64,000 nucleotides of DNA from an uncultured Mucilaginibacter sp. (GTDB lineage Bacteria > Bacteroidota > Bacteroidia > Sphingobacteriales > Sphingobacteriaceae): contig NZ_CAITNG010000047.1 in assembly GCF_903893715.1 (NCBI RefSeq), forward strand, positions 110,425-174,424, given 5' to 3'. Shown one piece after another: positions 34,530 to 43,358 of the stretch. Both the position numbers and the translations under genes were made by a program. The notes under the pieces were generated by a model. It was not told the DNA's origin and searched no databases. It saw only the letters and a program-made list of their open reading frames with translations. Every line of letters starts with the position of its first letter. Within the stretch, counting starts at the first letter, position 1.

Positions 34530-36062
34530 TTAAGCCCCCACTTGCGCATAAGCGGCTATCTTACGATAAAGCTCGTCGGGGTTAAACGGTTTGCTGATAT
34601 AATCGTTCATGCCCACAACAAAGGCCTGGTCTTTGATGTCCAGCATGGCCGATGCGGTAAGAGCAATAATGGGCAGGTCCTGATACTTTTGACCGGCCAG
34701 TTTGCGTATGGCAACGGTGGTTTGGTAGCCATCCAGTTCGGGCATTTGTAGGTCCATCAGTACCATATCGTAGTCGTTGGTTTGTACAAGGGTGAGCGCT
34801 ATCTCACCGTTTTCGGCAACGTCGCATTCCACATCCCAAAGCTTCATGTATTGTTTGGCCAATATTACGTTTATCTGGTTGTCTTCGGCTATCAGCAGTT
34901 TAACACCTTTTAAGCTTTTGGTTTCAACACGCAATTGGTTGCTTGGGTTGTTGCTCATAAACTTCATCGGGCTGTTCTTTATTTTCAAGGTAAAATAAAA
35001 AACAGAGCCCTTGCCCAATTCGCTCTTCACCTTGATTTCGCTACCCATCAGTTCGAGCAATTTCTTGGTGATAGTAAGCCCTAAACCGGTGCCACCAAAC
35101 TTACGGGTAGTATCGGCGGCGGCCTGCGTAAAGCTTTCAAATATATGGTCTATTTTTTCCGGTGCTATGCCTATTCCGGTGTCCGATACTTCAAAATCTA
35201 TCAGTGTATAACCTTCCAGCTTTTTGTTGAGCGATGCCACAATGGTAACCTTGCCCTCTTTGGTAAATTTTACGGCATTGCTAATCAGGTTGGTCAATAT
35301 CTGTCCAAGCCTAACAGGGTCGCCTTTTACTACATCAGGTAGGTCATGGTCAATCAGTAACTTTAATTGGATGTCTTTTTCGCTGGCCTTTTGCAAAAGT
35401 GCTAACCTGATATTGCTTACCAGGTCTTTGATGCTGAAATCTGCTTCTTCAAATTCCACCTTACCGGCTTCAATTTTGCTGAAATCCAAAATGTCGTTGA
35501 TCAGTACCAACAGGTTTTCGGCCGAAAATTTTAACAAGCGCAGGTACTCCATTTGCTCGGGCCGGGGCTCCATTTGAAGTAGCAGGTGCGTAAAACCAAT
35601 TACCGCGTTCATCGGTGTCCGTATCTCGTGGCTCATGGTCGACAGGAACTGCGATTTGGTCATGGCAGCCCGCTCGGCTATTTCTTTCGATTCGATGAGT
35701 TGTGTTTCCAACTCCTTTGCCTTGCTGATCTGTTTCTGCAAAAACTGGATAATATGGATTAGGTCGTTCTCGTTCGAGCCGTTCATGTCCATTATCGAAT
35801 CGGGCGAAAGCGAACTGATTGCTTTTTTTATCTCCGATATCGACTGTTGTTTTATTTCGTTTTCTTTATAAAGGTTGTTATAAACCTCCTGATACTCGCG
35901 TTCGCTAATAGTAAAAGCATGTTCAGATATTTTTTTGGCTTTCTCAAAAGTATGGTAAGAGTTGCTGATGCTCTCCAAAAACTCTTGAATAGCAGGATCA
36001 TCCAAATACCCTTCGGGTAATTGTTTTTTTATCTGCTTGCCTAAAATAGGGTGAAACTCCAT
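34530..36062 (-). CDS. Cytoplasmic hybrid histidine kinase with receiver domain
   Basis: A 510-residue kinase with no membrane segment. Residues 1-125 are mostly helical and coiled-coil and contain no known sensor domain. HisKA follows with the phospho-accepting His at about 145 (STMSHEIRTPMNAVIGFTHLL), then HATPase_c (about 240-360: N box NLISNAVKFTKEGKV, DTGIGIAPEKIDHIFESF, GGTGLGLTITKKL) and a C-terminal receiver (about 385-505: LLIAEDNQINVILAKQY, phospho-Asp in LMDLQMPELDG, conserved K in YISKPFNPDEL). It starts seven bases after the FIST-domain gene and is in the same operon. I infer that the FIST protein senses the ligand and the kinase relays it. No output regulator is adjacent. Confidence 0.92.
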   Translation of the reverse strand: MEFHPILGKQIKKQLPEGYLDDPAIQEFLESISNSYHTFEKAKKISEHAFTISEREYQEVYNNLYKENEIKQQSISEIKKAISSLSPDSIMDMNGSNENDLIHIIQFLQKQISKAKELETQLIESKEIAERAAMTKSQFLSTMSHEIRTPMNAVIGFTHLLLQMEPRPEQMEYLRLLKFSAENLLVLINDILDFSKIEAGKVEFEEADFSIKDLVSNIRLALLQKASEKDIQLKLLIDHDLPDVVKGDPVRLGQILTNLISNAVKFTKEGKVTIVASLNKKLEGYTLIDFEVSDTGIGIAPEKIDHIFESFTQAAADTTRKFGGTGLGLTITKKLLELMGSEIKVKSELGKGSVFYFTLKIKNSPMKFMSNNPSNQLRVETKSLKGVKLLIAEDNQINVILAKQYMKLWDVECDVAENGEIALTLVQTNDYDMVLMDLQMPELDGYQTTVAIRKLAGQKYQDLPIIALTASAMLDIKDQAFVVGMNDYISKPFNPDELYRKIAAYAQVGA

Positions 36063-36069
36063 ACCTTAA

Positions 36070-37206
36070 TTATAGTTCGGTAAACGTTGTAATGGTCATG
36101 GTTTGGTTGTGCAGTTCGCATTGGCTGCTTTGGTTAAACGGCGATATTTCGCCATATGAGTAAAAACCGGTAATAGCCGTATTTTTACCTAAAACCTCTT
36201 TTGCCGCTTCAACTTCTTCATCGGTCCTGTCTTGCAATATCAATTTACGACCAACACAACTGATTAATATGGCCAAATCGGGGTCATGGTCTTTAATGCT
36301 TTTAAACGAACTTTCCGCGGCTGTCGCCGAAGCTTCTATCAGTTTGTCGAAATTTGCTTTCATCAGCCTTACCTTGCTTCCTTCGGGCAGGTTGCCGGCA
36401 AAAGTCATCGATTTTTCGTCCTCGCTCAAACTTAATATAGTACGCACCAGGTTTTTGTCCGATCCGTTTATGCGGATAGATAGCGGGAACAACAGGGCCG
36501 ATCCAGGTAGTTCGTCCACATAGTCGCCTAAATATTGTTTGTAAAGGTCCAGGGCGTTTTTATCATCTATTTCGTATAATACGTTTTTGTCCGACTTGGT
36601 AATCACACGCTCGTGTCCAAATTCGTCCCATCCGCCAAACGAACCATGGCCAATAGCCAGGTCCTTACCATAAAAACCAACAGCAATCACATTGCCTTGC
36701 GATGGAACTTCGTTTAGGCTGGTAAATGTTTTTTCAAACCTCGCGGCGTCGCCCGCTAACCCACCGGTAACAGGCACATTGTGTGGATTATCGTTGTTAA
36801 AGCCATCAACCAGTTCGCTGCCGTTTATAAAAGCACCGTCCGATATCGCGAATATGCAATTCAGGTCTTCACCTGCCAGTTGTTTCATAAGGAAGTTACC
36901 TGTTTCAAAACTGTTGCTGTGTTTACTGATGTTTGTTTTTACACATTTAACTTTTGTTTTTTCAAATTGTATGGCTGTTACAACAGCACTGTTATCGTAA
37001 ACGGAATCGTTAATTATTTCGCCCGCAGTCGACGAGAAAACAACATCAGCTTTAGGGTAAGTAGCCTTTAAATGGGCATATATTTCTGGCTTTGTTATAA
37101 CTTCGGGTGCACCAAATACCAAAACCAATTGGCACAGATCAGGGTTTAATGCTGATGGGAAATCCTTCCATGCATTGTTTAAAAAATGGTGTTGTCTGGT
37201 CTTCAT
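36070..37206 (-). CDS. FIST domain sensor protein
   Basis: A 378-residue soluble protein with an N-terminal FIST_N domain (about 30-220, LCQLVLVFGAPEVITKPEIYAHLKATYPKADVVFSSTAGEIINDSVYDNSAVVTAIQF ... VTGGLAGDAARFEKTFTSLNE) and a C-terminal FIST_C domain (about 225-365, YKQYLGDYVDELPGSALLFPLSIR ... AVAVLISCVGRKL-like AILISCVGRKLILQDRTDEE ... TGFYSYGEISPFNQSSQCELHNQTMTITTF). FIST domains are intracellular sensors predicted to bind small ligands such as amino acids. It is the first gene of a two-gene operon with the hybrid kinase, a pairing that suggests a split sensor-kinase system. The ligand is unknown. Confidence 0.9.
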   Translation of the reverse strand: MKTRQHHFLNNAWKDFPSALNPDLCQLVLVFGAPEVITKPEIYAHLKATYPKADVVFSSTAGEIINDSVYDNSAVVTAIQFEKTKVKCVKTNISKHSNSFETGNFLMKQLAGEDLNCIFAISDGAFINGSELVDGFNNDNPHNVPVTGGLAGDAARFEKTFTSLNEVPSQGNVIAVGFYGKDLAIGHGSFGGWDEFGHERVITKSDKNVLYEIDDKNALDLYKQYLGDYVDELPGSALLFPLSIRINGSDKNLVRTILSLSEDEKSMTFAGNLPEGSKVRLMKANFDKLIEASATAAESSFKSIKDHDPDLAILISCVGRKLILQDRTDEEVEAAKEVLGKNTAITGFYSYGEISPFNQSSQCELHNQTMTITTFTEL

Positions 37207-37702
37207 TTTAGGTTTAGTTTAAATCGTTCTTATATCGGGGCCTCACAATTATAATAAAACTACTGAATATTTATTGAATCAAACCAAGTTTCGGAAAAAA
37301 AATTAATTTTTGATTAATCATTTAATTTATTTAACCTTCTGTTTCCAAAAATGCGTATCAACAACAGACGACTTTCTTTAATAAACATTTAGCAAATCTA
37401 ATTTATTTAAACTCTAATTGGCCCTAATTCGTTTCGTGGCTGCCTCTGTACGGGCATTGTTTCTTGATATGTTTGTACGCAAAAAATAAAGGAAAGTTAT
37501 TGTTGTTTATGACGTTGTTTTCCAAATTCTTGTGAAAAAGAGCCCCATCGTTTCGCCCTGAAATTAAGCCCGCTCGATAGATCCCGATAGAAAGACAATT
37601 TATATATTGTGTTGATAATTTACCGAAAGTAACTACATTTAACTCGGCGTTAATTATTAATTAAGCGGCATATCCCCTTTTTGACTGAAAAAACAACGAC
37701 TC
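37207..37702. other. AT-rich divergent regulatory gap
   Basis: About 500 bases between the FIST gene and the lasso locus without a coding frame. Apart from the promoter at 37612-37641 it holds AT-rich DNA and a half copy of the CCCGATAG palindrome near 37583. I see no other signal. Confidence 0.5.
37612..37641 (+). promoter_or_regulatory. Candidate promoter of the lasso-peptide operon
   Basis: TTG (37612-37614), 19 bases, then TACATTTA (37634-37641), which is one base from the TAnnTTTG consensus. It would start transcription near 37648, about 55 bases before the first gene of the locus. Confidence 0.5.
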
Positions 37703-38944
37703 ATGATTGCTATTGATGAAATTAAGAAAAATCATGGTACCGAAATGGCGGCAATTATATTGTGCTGCCGTTTTTTTTTCAAAACATCAACTATCGATGA
37801 GTTAAAGGGTTTTATTTCCGATAACGACGTTGATTGGTACGCACTTGTTCGTTTGGCTTTGAAACACCGTATCAGGCCAACCATTTATAAAATCCTTCAT
37901 TTGCTAAACCTTCCGCCCGACATAAAGGTCCTTATCTACCATCAACAAACGGAGATCACAAAGCTAAATTGGAAACAAGCTATAGAAACAGAGCGGCTTA
38001 TTTTGCTTCTGGCCCAAAATGGTATCGAAGCGGTTCCTTACAAAGGGGCGGCTTTTTCAAAACAATTTTTTGGCGATTTGATTTCGCGGGAAAGCAGCGA
38101 TATCGACCTCGTTATCAAATCACAAGACTTAGAAAAGGCGATAGCTATTTTCAAAAATGATGGATACCTGCCCGAAATTGATCATGTATACAAATATTTG
38201 GGAGAAGCTTATTGTTCTTATTATAAAGATTACAACTTAAATAAGTTTAAAAATGGTATAAGGGAGTTTCATGTTGAATTACATTGGGCTATTGGCGAAA
38301 ACTACCTTAACATCAACAAAAATGTAAATGCTTTTATTAACCGGTGCAATAGCCAAATTGCATTGGTCAAATATCCTGTTAAGGCCTTGAGCCAACCCGA
38401 TCACTTTTCGGCAATATTGGTTCACCATGGCATAAAAGATACATTCAGATATCTAAAAAACATTGTTGATCTATGCCAGGCAATACAACAACTCGATGTG
38501 CAAAAGGCAATGACTTCAGTAAAAAGCGATTTTGAAACAATCAAATTGTCAAAAGTATTGGCTGTAGGTAATTTTCTTTCCATTCAGTTAATGGGGGTTG
38601 CAATGTATCAGCCGCAGTCATTGTTAAACAATAACAATACAACAGATACTTTTTTTATTAACCAATTATGTTCAGGTAATGTTTTGGGGGCAGAAGATAC
38701 AAGTAACGTGTTTTTATGGATAAAACGACGAGCCCTGTTGCAGGATTCATCACTGCAACAATTTAAATTCTATTGGGTGTCGTTAAAATACAGATTTATA
38801 CCTGGAGAGGCTGATTTTGACGTGATACAGTTACCCAGGCTTGTTTTTTTTATATATTACTTTATGAAACCCTTCAGGTCGTTGATAAAACCACTTGACA
38901 CGGTGGAAAAGAAACAAAAATTGATACCTGCCGATCAACGTTAA
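37703..38944 (+). CDS. Nucleotidyltransferase-fold protein of lasso-type clusters (NTP_transf_5 family)
   Basis: A 413-residue protein of the nucleotidyltransferase superfamily found next to lasso-peptide genes. The core (about residues 100-290) shows LLAQNGIEAVPYKGAAFSKQFFGDLISRESSDIDLVIKSQDLEKAIAIFKNDGYLPE, with the metal-binding D133-x-D135 pair preceded by SS as in polymerase-beta-type enzymes. The HVELHWAI segment (about 193-200) is also typical. In the pseudomycoidin-type lasso clusters a member of this family acts after the kinase on the peptide C-terminus. It starts the operon that continues into the HprK-like kinase 79 bases later. The exact reaction here is not known. Confidence 0.8.
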   Translation: MIAIDEIKKNHGTEMAAIILCCRFFFKTSTIDELKGFISDNDVDWYALVRLALKHRIRPTIYKILHLLNLPPDIKVLIYHQQTEITKLNWKQAIETERLILLLAQNGIEAVPYKGAAFSKQFFGDLISRESSDIDLVIKSQDLEKAIAIFKNDGYLPEIDHVYKYLGEAYCSYYKDYNLNKFKNGIREFHVELHWAIGENYLNINKNVNAFINRCNSQIALVKYPVKALSQPDHFSAILVHHGIKDTFRYLKNIVDLCQAIQQLDVQKAMTSVKSDFETIKLSKVLAVGNFLSIQLMGVAMYQPQSLLNNNNTTDTFFINQLCSGNVLGAEDTSNVFLWIKRRALLQDSSLQQFKFYWVSLKYRFIPGEADFDVIQLPRLVFFIYYFMKPFRSLIKPLDTVEKKQKLIPADQR

Positions 38945-39023
38945 TGAGTTTTATACATTCATTTTTTGTTATTTGCATGCGGATAGAAAATTGGCCTTAA
39001 ATTCGCGAGGATTAAAAAATAAT

Positions 39024-39932
39024 ATGTTGAGCTACACGTATTGGGGTTTCGGCCTGCACATTGCATCGCAAATAGAGTTTCCTGAGTTCGTGCCTGTAAA
39101 GTTTGCTGAAGCGGATGTTGAAATTCATATTGCGTCTGTACCCAGGGTTTTAGGCGAAAAAAAGATTTCTCCTGCTGGTTTTAGCTATATCCAAAACGAT
39201 ACAGAATTACTATTGGAGATAAATGATGTAGCTACTTATTATGCCAAAAATGGCGATACCATCGTCATCGAACCTCGTGCGGGTTTAACCGAAATGCGTG
39301 AATTGCGAATATTTGTTTTGGCCACCATATTCGCGGCAATTTTAACACAGCGCAAACGCTTACCCATGCATGCTTCCGCCATATTGCACAATAGCGAACT
39401 GATATTGATTTGTGGTGATTCAGGTGCAGGTAAGTCAACCACGCTGGCCGGACTGATAAAAAAAGGCCACCCTGTATTTAGCGATGACGTAGTGGTAATG
39501 GGGCAAGATGGTCTGGCAACAGCGTCTTATCCCATGATAAAACTTTGGGAAGACGCTCAGGATAAGCTTAACCATGATTTGTTTGACGACAGGTCATTCA
39601 CCATAAAGCCTGGTATGAACAAGTACGGGATCTTTTTTCACGATAAATTTGATATAGGCAGTTACCCCGTGAAAAAGATGCTGATATTAAAAAAGGCCGA
39701 CGTGGCCAATATCGAATCAAAGCAGATAACCGCATCGGCGGCCTTCAAAGAGTTGGGCAAGCAGGTTTACAGGCCAATGTTGATACATAACAATGAGTTG
39801 AAGGCCTTGAGATTTTCAGTAATTTCGGCTCTGGCCAATAATGCAACGGTTTATCAAATAACAAGGCCAGCTACGTGTAATGTAAACGATTTGGTCAATT
39901 ATGTCGAAAACATGATTTACAATGAAGCCTAA
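39024..39932 (+). CDS. HprK-like peptide kinase of the lasso cluster
   Basis: A 302-residue protein with an HPr-kinase-type P-loop (ICGDSGAGKSTT, Walker A at about residues 131-138) and the downstream acidic motif VFSDDVVVMG (about 153-162), both typical of HprK/P and of the kinases that phosphorylate the C-terminal serine of paeninodin-type lasso peptides. The N-terminal ~110 residues are a separate domain (SYTYWGFGLHIASQIEFPEFVPV). I chose the ATG at 39024; a TTG 51 bases upstream would add 17 residues with no family similarity. It overlaps the next gene by 11 bases. Both precursor peptides in this locus end in serine, so the target fits. Confidence 0.82.
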   Translation: MLSYTYWGFGLHIASQIEFPEFVPVKFAEADVEIHIASVPRVLGEKKISPAGFSYIQNDTELLLEINDVATYYAKNGDTIVIEPRAGLTEMRELRIFVLATIFAAILTQRKRLPMHASAILHNSELILICGDSGAGKSTTLAGLIKKGHPVFSDDVVVMGQDGLATASYPMIKLWEDAQDKLNHDLFDDRSFTIKPGMNKYGIFFHDKFDIGSYPVKKMLILKKADVANIESKQITASAAFKELGKQVYRPMLIHNNELKALRFSVISALANNATVYQITRPATCNVNDLVNYVENMIYNEA

Positions 39933-40341
39933 AAAAAGCATCGACGATTATCTGTTTTTTGGCGAAGCCTGGTTTTTTTTAGCCATAGCCCGGTTGATGC
40001 TCGTTTTTTTGCCATTCAAAAAAATAGTGCCGGTATTAGGCACGAGGGGAAGCGCCCTTGAACCCGAGTCTGAAAATGCCGAAGCCATATTGGCAAATAT
40101 TAAATTAGCTGTTCAGCGAGGATGCCGTTATTCGCCTTGGCGCACAAAATGTTTTGAACAAGCCCTGGCAGCTAAAATGATGCTAAAAAGAAGGAATTTT
40201 GTGAGTATAGTTTTTTTTGGGGTTTATAAGGAAGATGGCAATAAACTTAATGCCCATGCCTGGCTGCAAAGTTGCGGCCAGGTTATTACAGGAGGGGGCA
40301 ATCTCGAAAAATATACCGTGTTGAGTAGTTTTAAAAGTTAG
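39922..40341 (+). CDS. Lasso peptide biosynthesis B2 protein (leader peptidase)
   Basis: A 139-residue transglutaminase-like cysteine protease that removes the leader from lasso precursors. The catalytic Cys77 lies in CRYSPWRTKCFEQALAAKMMLKRR, a near-perfect B2 signature, and the catalytic His112 in NAHAWL; the third residue (usually Asp) is not obvious in SCGQVITGGGN. A hydrophobic stretch at about residues 15-32 (EAWFFLAIARLMLVFLPF) is common in these proteins. The start overlaps the kinase gene and the stop is 10 bases before the cyclase, so all are one operon. The separate B1 partner is the PqqD-like gene at 43002. Confidence 0.88.
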   Translation: MKPKKSIDDYLFFGEAWFFLAIARLMLVFLPFKKIVPVLGTRGSALEPESENAEAILANIKLAVQRGCRYSPWRTKCFEQALAAKMMLKRRNFVSIVFFGVYKEDGNKLNAHAWLQSCGQVITGGGNLEKYTVLSSFKS

Positions 40342-40351
40342 GTAAGTTGTT

Positions 40352-42244
40352 ATGAGCGCGATATTTGGTATCATCAATAAAAACGGCAGGCCTGTTGAGC
40401 AGGAAATCACCAATAAAATGCAGCAAGCCATTGCTCACCGTGCAACCGACGGTAAAGGCCTATGGAATGAGGCAAATGCCGTGCTTGGTTTTTGCAAGCT
40501 TATTATTTATCCCCAACAAAAAGACGAACAGCTACCAATAGAGGCCGGCGATATTGCTTTTACTGCCGATGCTAGAATTGATAACCGCGATGAGCTGTAC
40601 AGCAAACTCAACCTCGATAAACAGCAATGGCAAAACGAAGCAGACTCATACCTGATACTAAAAGCTTACCTACACTGGGGCGAAAAATGTGTGGAGCATC
40701 TGGAAGGCGAGTTTGTTTTTGCTGTTTGGGATAAAGTAAGCCAGCAACTTTTTATGGCAGCTGATCAAATAGGTTTTCGCCCGGTGTTTTATTATGACAG
40801 CCCCGATACCTTCATTTTTTGCAGCGAGATAAAGGGTGTGGTGGCAGCTAAAACTACGCCCAACTATTTTAACGAGGAGCACTTGATAGAATATCACTTT
40901 CGTCAAAGCGACCCTGCGCAAACCTATAATAAGGAAGTATTTGCATTATGCGGGGGCAACACACTCAAATTACTTAACGGTCAAATACAAAAAAGTAAAT
41001 ATTGGACACTGGAAGACCGCGGGCGATACAATTTTACAAGTGATGAAGATTGGATTGCTTGCCTGCGCGATTTGATGTACAAAGCAGTTGAAAAGCGCTT
41101 GAACCCCGATGTGCCCATTGGGGTTACGTTGAGCGGGGGTTTAGACTCAAGTAGTTTAGCCTGCATCTTATCGGATTTGTTGGCAAAAAAAAACAAGCCC
41201 TTGTATGCTTTCTCTTCCGTTTTACCTTTAAACCATGGCGGTATCGAACAAGATGAAAGACAATACATCGAAATTGTAAACAAACATTGCCCTAACATCT
41301 TACAAACCTTTGTCGAAGCCCCTGGTGTTGGCCCTTTTGATGATGTTGCTGCTGCTTTTGACAAAGACGAAAGCATACCCAATGCGTTTTTTTATATGGA
41401 CCAGGCTCTATTGCTTGCCGCACAGGGAAAAAATATCCGCAATTTGTTCACCGGTTTTGGTGGCGACTTTTGGGTGTCGTGGAAAGGTAATTCCGTTGTT
41501 TATTTGTTGATGCAGCAGGGGGAATATAAAACTGCATTTGCTTTGCTCAAAAGTCTGGCTAAAACCAACGATGCCAATTTGCAGTCGCTTACAAAATCCG
41601 ACTGGCTGTTTTATACACAGGCATGGCAGCAATTGCGAAAATTAAAACCCAAACCAAAGGTAGATTGGCAGCTCCAAACGGTATTAAGGCCCGAGTTGGT
41701 GAATAAATACAAACATGGGTTTGATTTTTCGCCCGAGGCAGACCAACGCATAGCCATGCGTAATCTGCTACAATCGGGTAATATTGCTCGCTTGCTGGGG
41801 ACGTTTGCTAACCGAAACGGAAACTATGGAATGGGTACCGCCGATATAATGTTTGATAGAAACATAATGGAGTTTTTGATTGAAGCTCCTGTAAACGTAT
41901 TTAACTTTAAGGGCTATAAACGCGGTTTGATAAGGCATGCAATGGAAGGGGTTTTACCACCCGAAATACAATGGCGAAAAGATAAATTACCCTATAATCC
42001 CGATTTTTCCCGCCGAAGCATAAACGGCCGCGATAAACTTTACAAGATTATTGCGGCGAAGCATTCTAACTGGATGTTTGACAAGTACTTTTCCAAAGAG
42101 ATTATCGATAATTATTTTGACGCTATTAAACCTTTTGCAGGGTTTAGCAGTCCAACGAACATAATAGGTATTAGGATAACACAAGCGGGTATAACGTGCG
42201 AGGTTTTGAACTATTTACACCAAAAAGGATTTTTTTTTGAATAA
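40352..42244 (+). CDS. Lasso peptide cyclase (asparagine synthetase-like, C protein)
   Basis: A 630-residue asparagine-synthetase-like enzyme that activates the Asp or Glu side chain by adenylation and joins it to the N-terminal amine of the core to make the macrolactam ring. The N-terminal part (about 1-200) resembles the glutaminase domain, but residue 2 is Ser rather than the Cys that would be the glutaminase nucleophile, as expected for a cyclase that uses the peptide amine instead of ammonia. The synthetase domain carries the PPi loop LSGGLDSSSLA (about 261-268). It follows B2 by 10 bases and precedes the first precursor gene by 250 bases. A true asparagine synthetase is unlikely in this context. 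Confidence 0.88.
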   Translation: MSAIFGIINKNGRPVEQEITNKMQQAIAHRATDGKGLWNEANAVLGFCKLIIYPQQKDEQLPIEAGDIAFTADARIDNRDELYSKLNLDKQQWQNEADSYLILKAYLHWGEKCVEHLEGEFVFAVWDKVSQQLFMAADQIGFRPVFYYDSPDTFIFCSEIKGVVAAKTTPNYFNEEHLIEYHFRQSDPAQTYNKEVFALCGGNTLKLLNGQIQKSKYWTLEDRGRYNFTSDEDWIACLRDLMYKAVEKRLNPDVPIGVTLSGGLDSSSLACILSDLLAKKNKPLYAFSSVLPLNHGGIEQDERQYIEIVNKHCPNILQTFVEAPGVGPFDDVAAAFDKDESIPNAFFYMDQALLLAAQGKNIRNLFTGFGGDFWVSWKGNSVVYLLMQQGEYKTAFALLKSLAKTNDANLQSLTKSDWLFYTQAWQQLRKLKPKPKVDWQLQTVLRPELVNKYKHGFDFSPEADQRIAMRNLLQSGNIARLLGTFANRNGNYGMGTADIMFDRNIMEFLIEAPVNVFNFKGYKRGLIRHAMEGVLPPEIQWRKDKLPYNPDFSRRSINGRDKLYKIIAAKHSNWMFDKYFSKEIIDNYFDAIKPFAGFSSPTNIIGIRITQAGITCEVLNYLHQKGFFFE

Positions 42245-42494
42245 TTGTATCAGGTAGTGTTATAATTCAAAAAAAATCTGTAACTTTACAATCATACAGA
42301 TAGAGATTTTGTAACGATTCCCCTACTTATAATAAACTATTTATGAAGCTTCATGAGTATAATGCACGATGTAAGTTTTAATTTCTTCCTCGCATATGGA
42401 TTATGTTTAAAGATTTTTTAATGCGTATAACTTTTATCTAGTGACTATCACATAATTAATAAACAATAAATTAACCACACTAACAAAAACGGCT

Positions 42495-42635
42495 ATGGAA
42501 ACCATCACTACAATTGAGAACAACAGCACTCAAGTTAAAGAAAACTGGAGCAAACCCGAGATTAATATTATTTCGGTCAATGAAGAAACATTAGGTTCAG
42601 GTACGAACGGTTCAGACTCGATGAATGGTAGTTAA
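42495..42635 (+). CDS. Lasso peptide precursor 1 (46 residues)
   Basis: Translated by hand; it is too short for routine gene calling. The 33-residue leader contains W-S-K-P-E-I (residues 18-23), which fits the Y/W-x-x-P-x-hydrophobic motif recognised by PqqD-like B1 proteins, and ends SVNEETL with Thr at the -2 position expected by B2 proteases. The predicted core is GSGTNGSDSMNGS: Gly1 and Asp8 give an eight-residue ring with a five-residue tail ending in Ser. The tail has only Met as a bulky residue, so whether it stays threaded is uncertain. It shares SKPE and SVNEETLG with precursor 2. An intrinsic terminator is about 120 bases downstream. Confidence 0.8.
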   Translation: METITTIENNSTQVKENWSKPEINIISVNEETLGSGTNGSDSMNGS

Positions 42636-42755
42636 GTGTACTCTAATTTTTATTTTTACCTTTTACTTTCTCGTTGGACTAACTTATATTTTAAAGGTTT
42701 TTTATTATATCTTTGTTAATCTGTTGAGATAGTATTTTGTTTAGTCATTTTCATT

Positions 42756-42790
42756 AATAGGCACTTACTTTTTCGTAAGCCTATTTTTTT
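42756..42790 (+). terminator. Rho-independent terminator between the two precursors
   Basis: Outer stem AATAGG / CCTATT and inner stem CTTAC / GTAAG, followed by TTTTT. It lies between precursor 1 and precursor 2 on the same strand. Confidence 0.85.
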
Positions 42791-42835
42791 GCCCGTTTAT
42801 TTAAGGTTTGTTTGAATCTTTATCTTGGTTTTATT

Positions 42836-42988
42836 ATGGATAATTACAGTATCGCAAAAACAAAGGATTTAGCACCAGAAAAAGAAGCCTGGAGTAAACC
42901 TGAAGTAGATATTACTTCCGTAAATGAAGAAACATTGGGTTTAGGTGTTGACGCAGAAAAAGTCATTCATTTCTTGTCATCTAGCTAA
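42836..42988 (+). CDS. Lasso peptide precursor 2 (50 residues)
   Basis: Also found by hand. The 34-residue leader has W-S-K-P-E-V (residues 19-24) and ends SVNEETL, matching precursor 1 nearly residue for residue. The predicted core is GLGVDAEKVIHFLSSS. Glu7 is the only acidic residue at a usable distance (Asp5 would make a five-residue ring), so a seven-residue Gly1-Glu7 ring is predicted, with His11 and Phe12 as possible plug residues and a triple-serine end. The stop is 13 bases from the 3' end of the convergent PqqD gene. It needs its own promoter or readthrough of the terminator at 42756-42790. Confidence 0.78.
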   Translation: MDNYSIAKTKDLAPEKEAWSKPEVDITSVNEETLGLGVDAEKVIHFLSSS

Positions 42989-43001
42989 GTTATAGTCTGC
43001 T

Positions 43002-43280
43002 TTATTTCGCGGTTATCGCTTTTTGATCGAGCATGTCTTGCAGGTACGCCAATGTATCTGTAGTGCAAGTGTCTTTGTCAATGTTAAAACGACTGGTAAG
43101 GTAGCTTATTAAAGCTTCAACTTTGACAGGTTGTTCTATCTGCTCCCAAATTACCCGGCCAACCTTGTTCAGGCTGATATAATTTCCACCCTCCAAATCC
43201 ATCATTACCATTTCATCACCAACCTCACTGGTCAGCAGGTTTTTCGTATCCCTTTGTATTACACTATTTAAGTTTATCAT
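43002..43280 (-). CDS. PqqD-like leader-binding protein (lasso B1)
   Basis: A 92-residue PqqD-family winged-helix protein (RiPP recognition element). Visible segments are DEMVMMDLEGGNYISLNKVGRVIWEQIEQPVKVEALISYLTSRFNIDKDTCTTDTLAYLQDMLDQKAITAK, where NYISLNKVGRVIWE is the classic PqqD core. It binds the WSKPE region of the leader and hands the precursor to the B2 protease and cyclase. In most lasso clusters this gene stands beside B2 on the same strand; here it is on the opposite strand, convergent with precursor 2, and is the downstream gene of a pair with the APS kinase. Confidence 0.88.
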   Translation of the reverse strand: MINLNSVIQRDTKNLLTSEVGDEMVMMDLEGGNYISLNKVGRVIWEQIEQPVKVEALISYLTSRFNIDKDTCTTDTLAYLQDMLDQKAITAK

Positions 43281-43358
43281 TTTATCCTGTCAATATATCT
43301 GCCTGTGTCAACCTGTTTCTTAAGAGCTAAGCTTAATTTGCGGTAGCAAATTAAGGGG

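Noticed and set aside
40352..42244. True asparagine synthetase B
   Set aside because: Residue 2 is Ser rather than the glutaminase Cys and the gene sits in a lasso operon with B1, B2 and precursors.
42343..42354. ATGAAGCTTCAT palindrome upstream of lasso precursor 1 as an operator
   Set aside because: A 12-bp AT-rich palindrome is expected by chance in a window of this size; no second copy near precursor 2.
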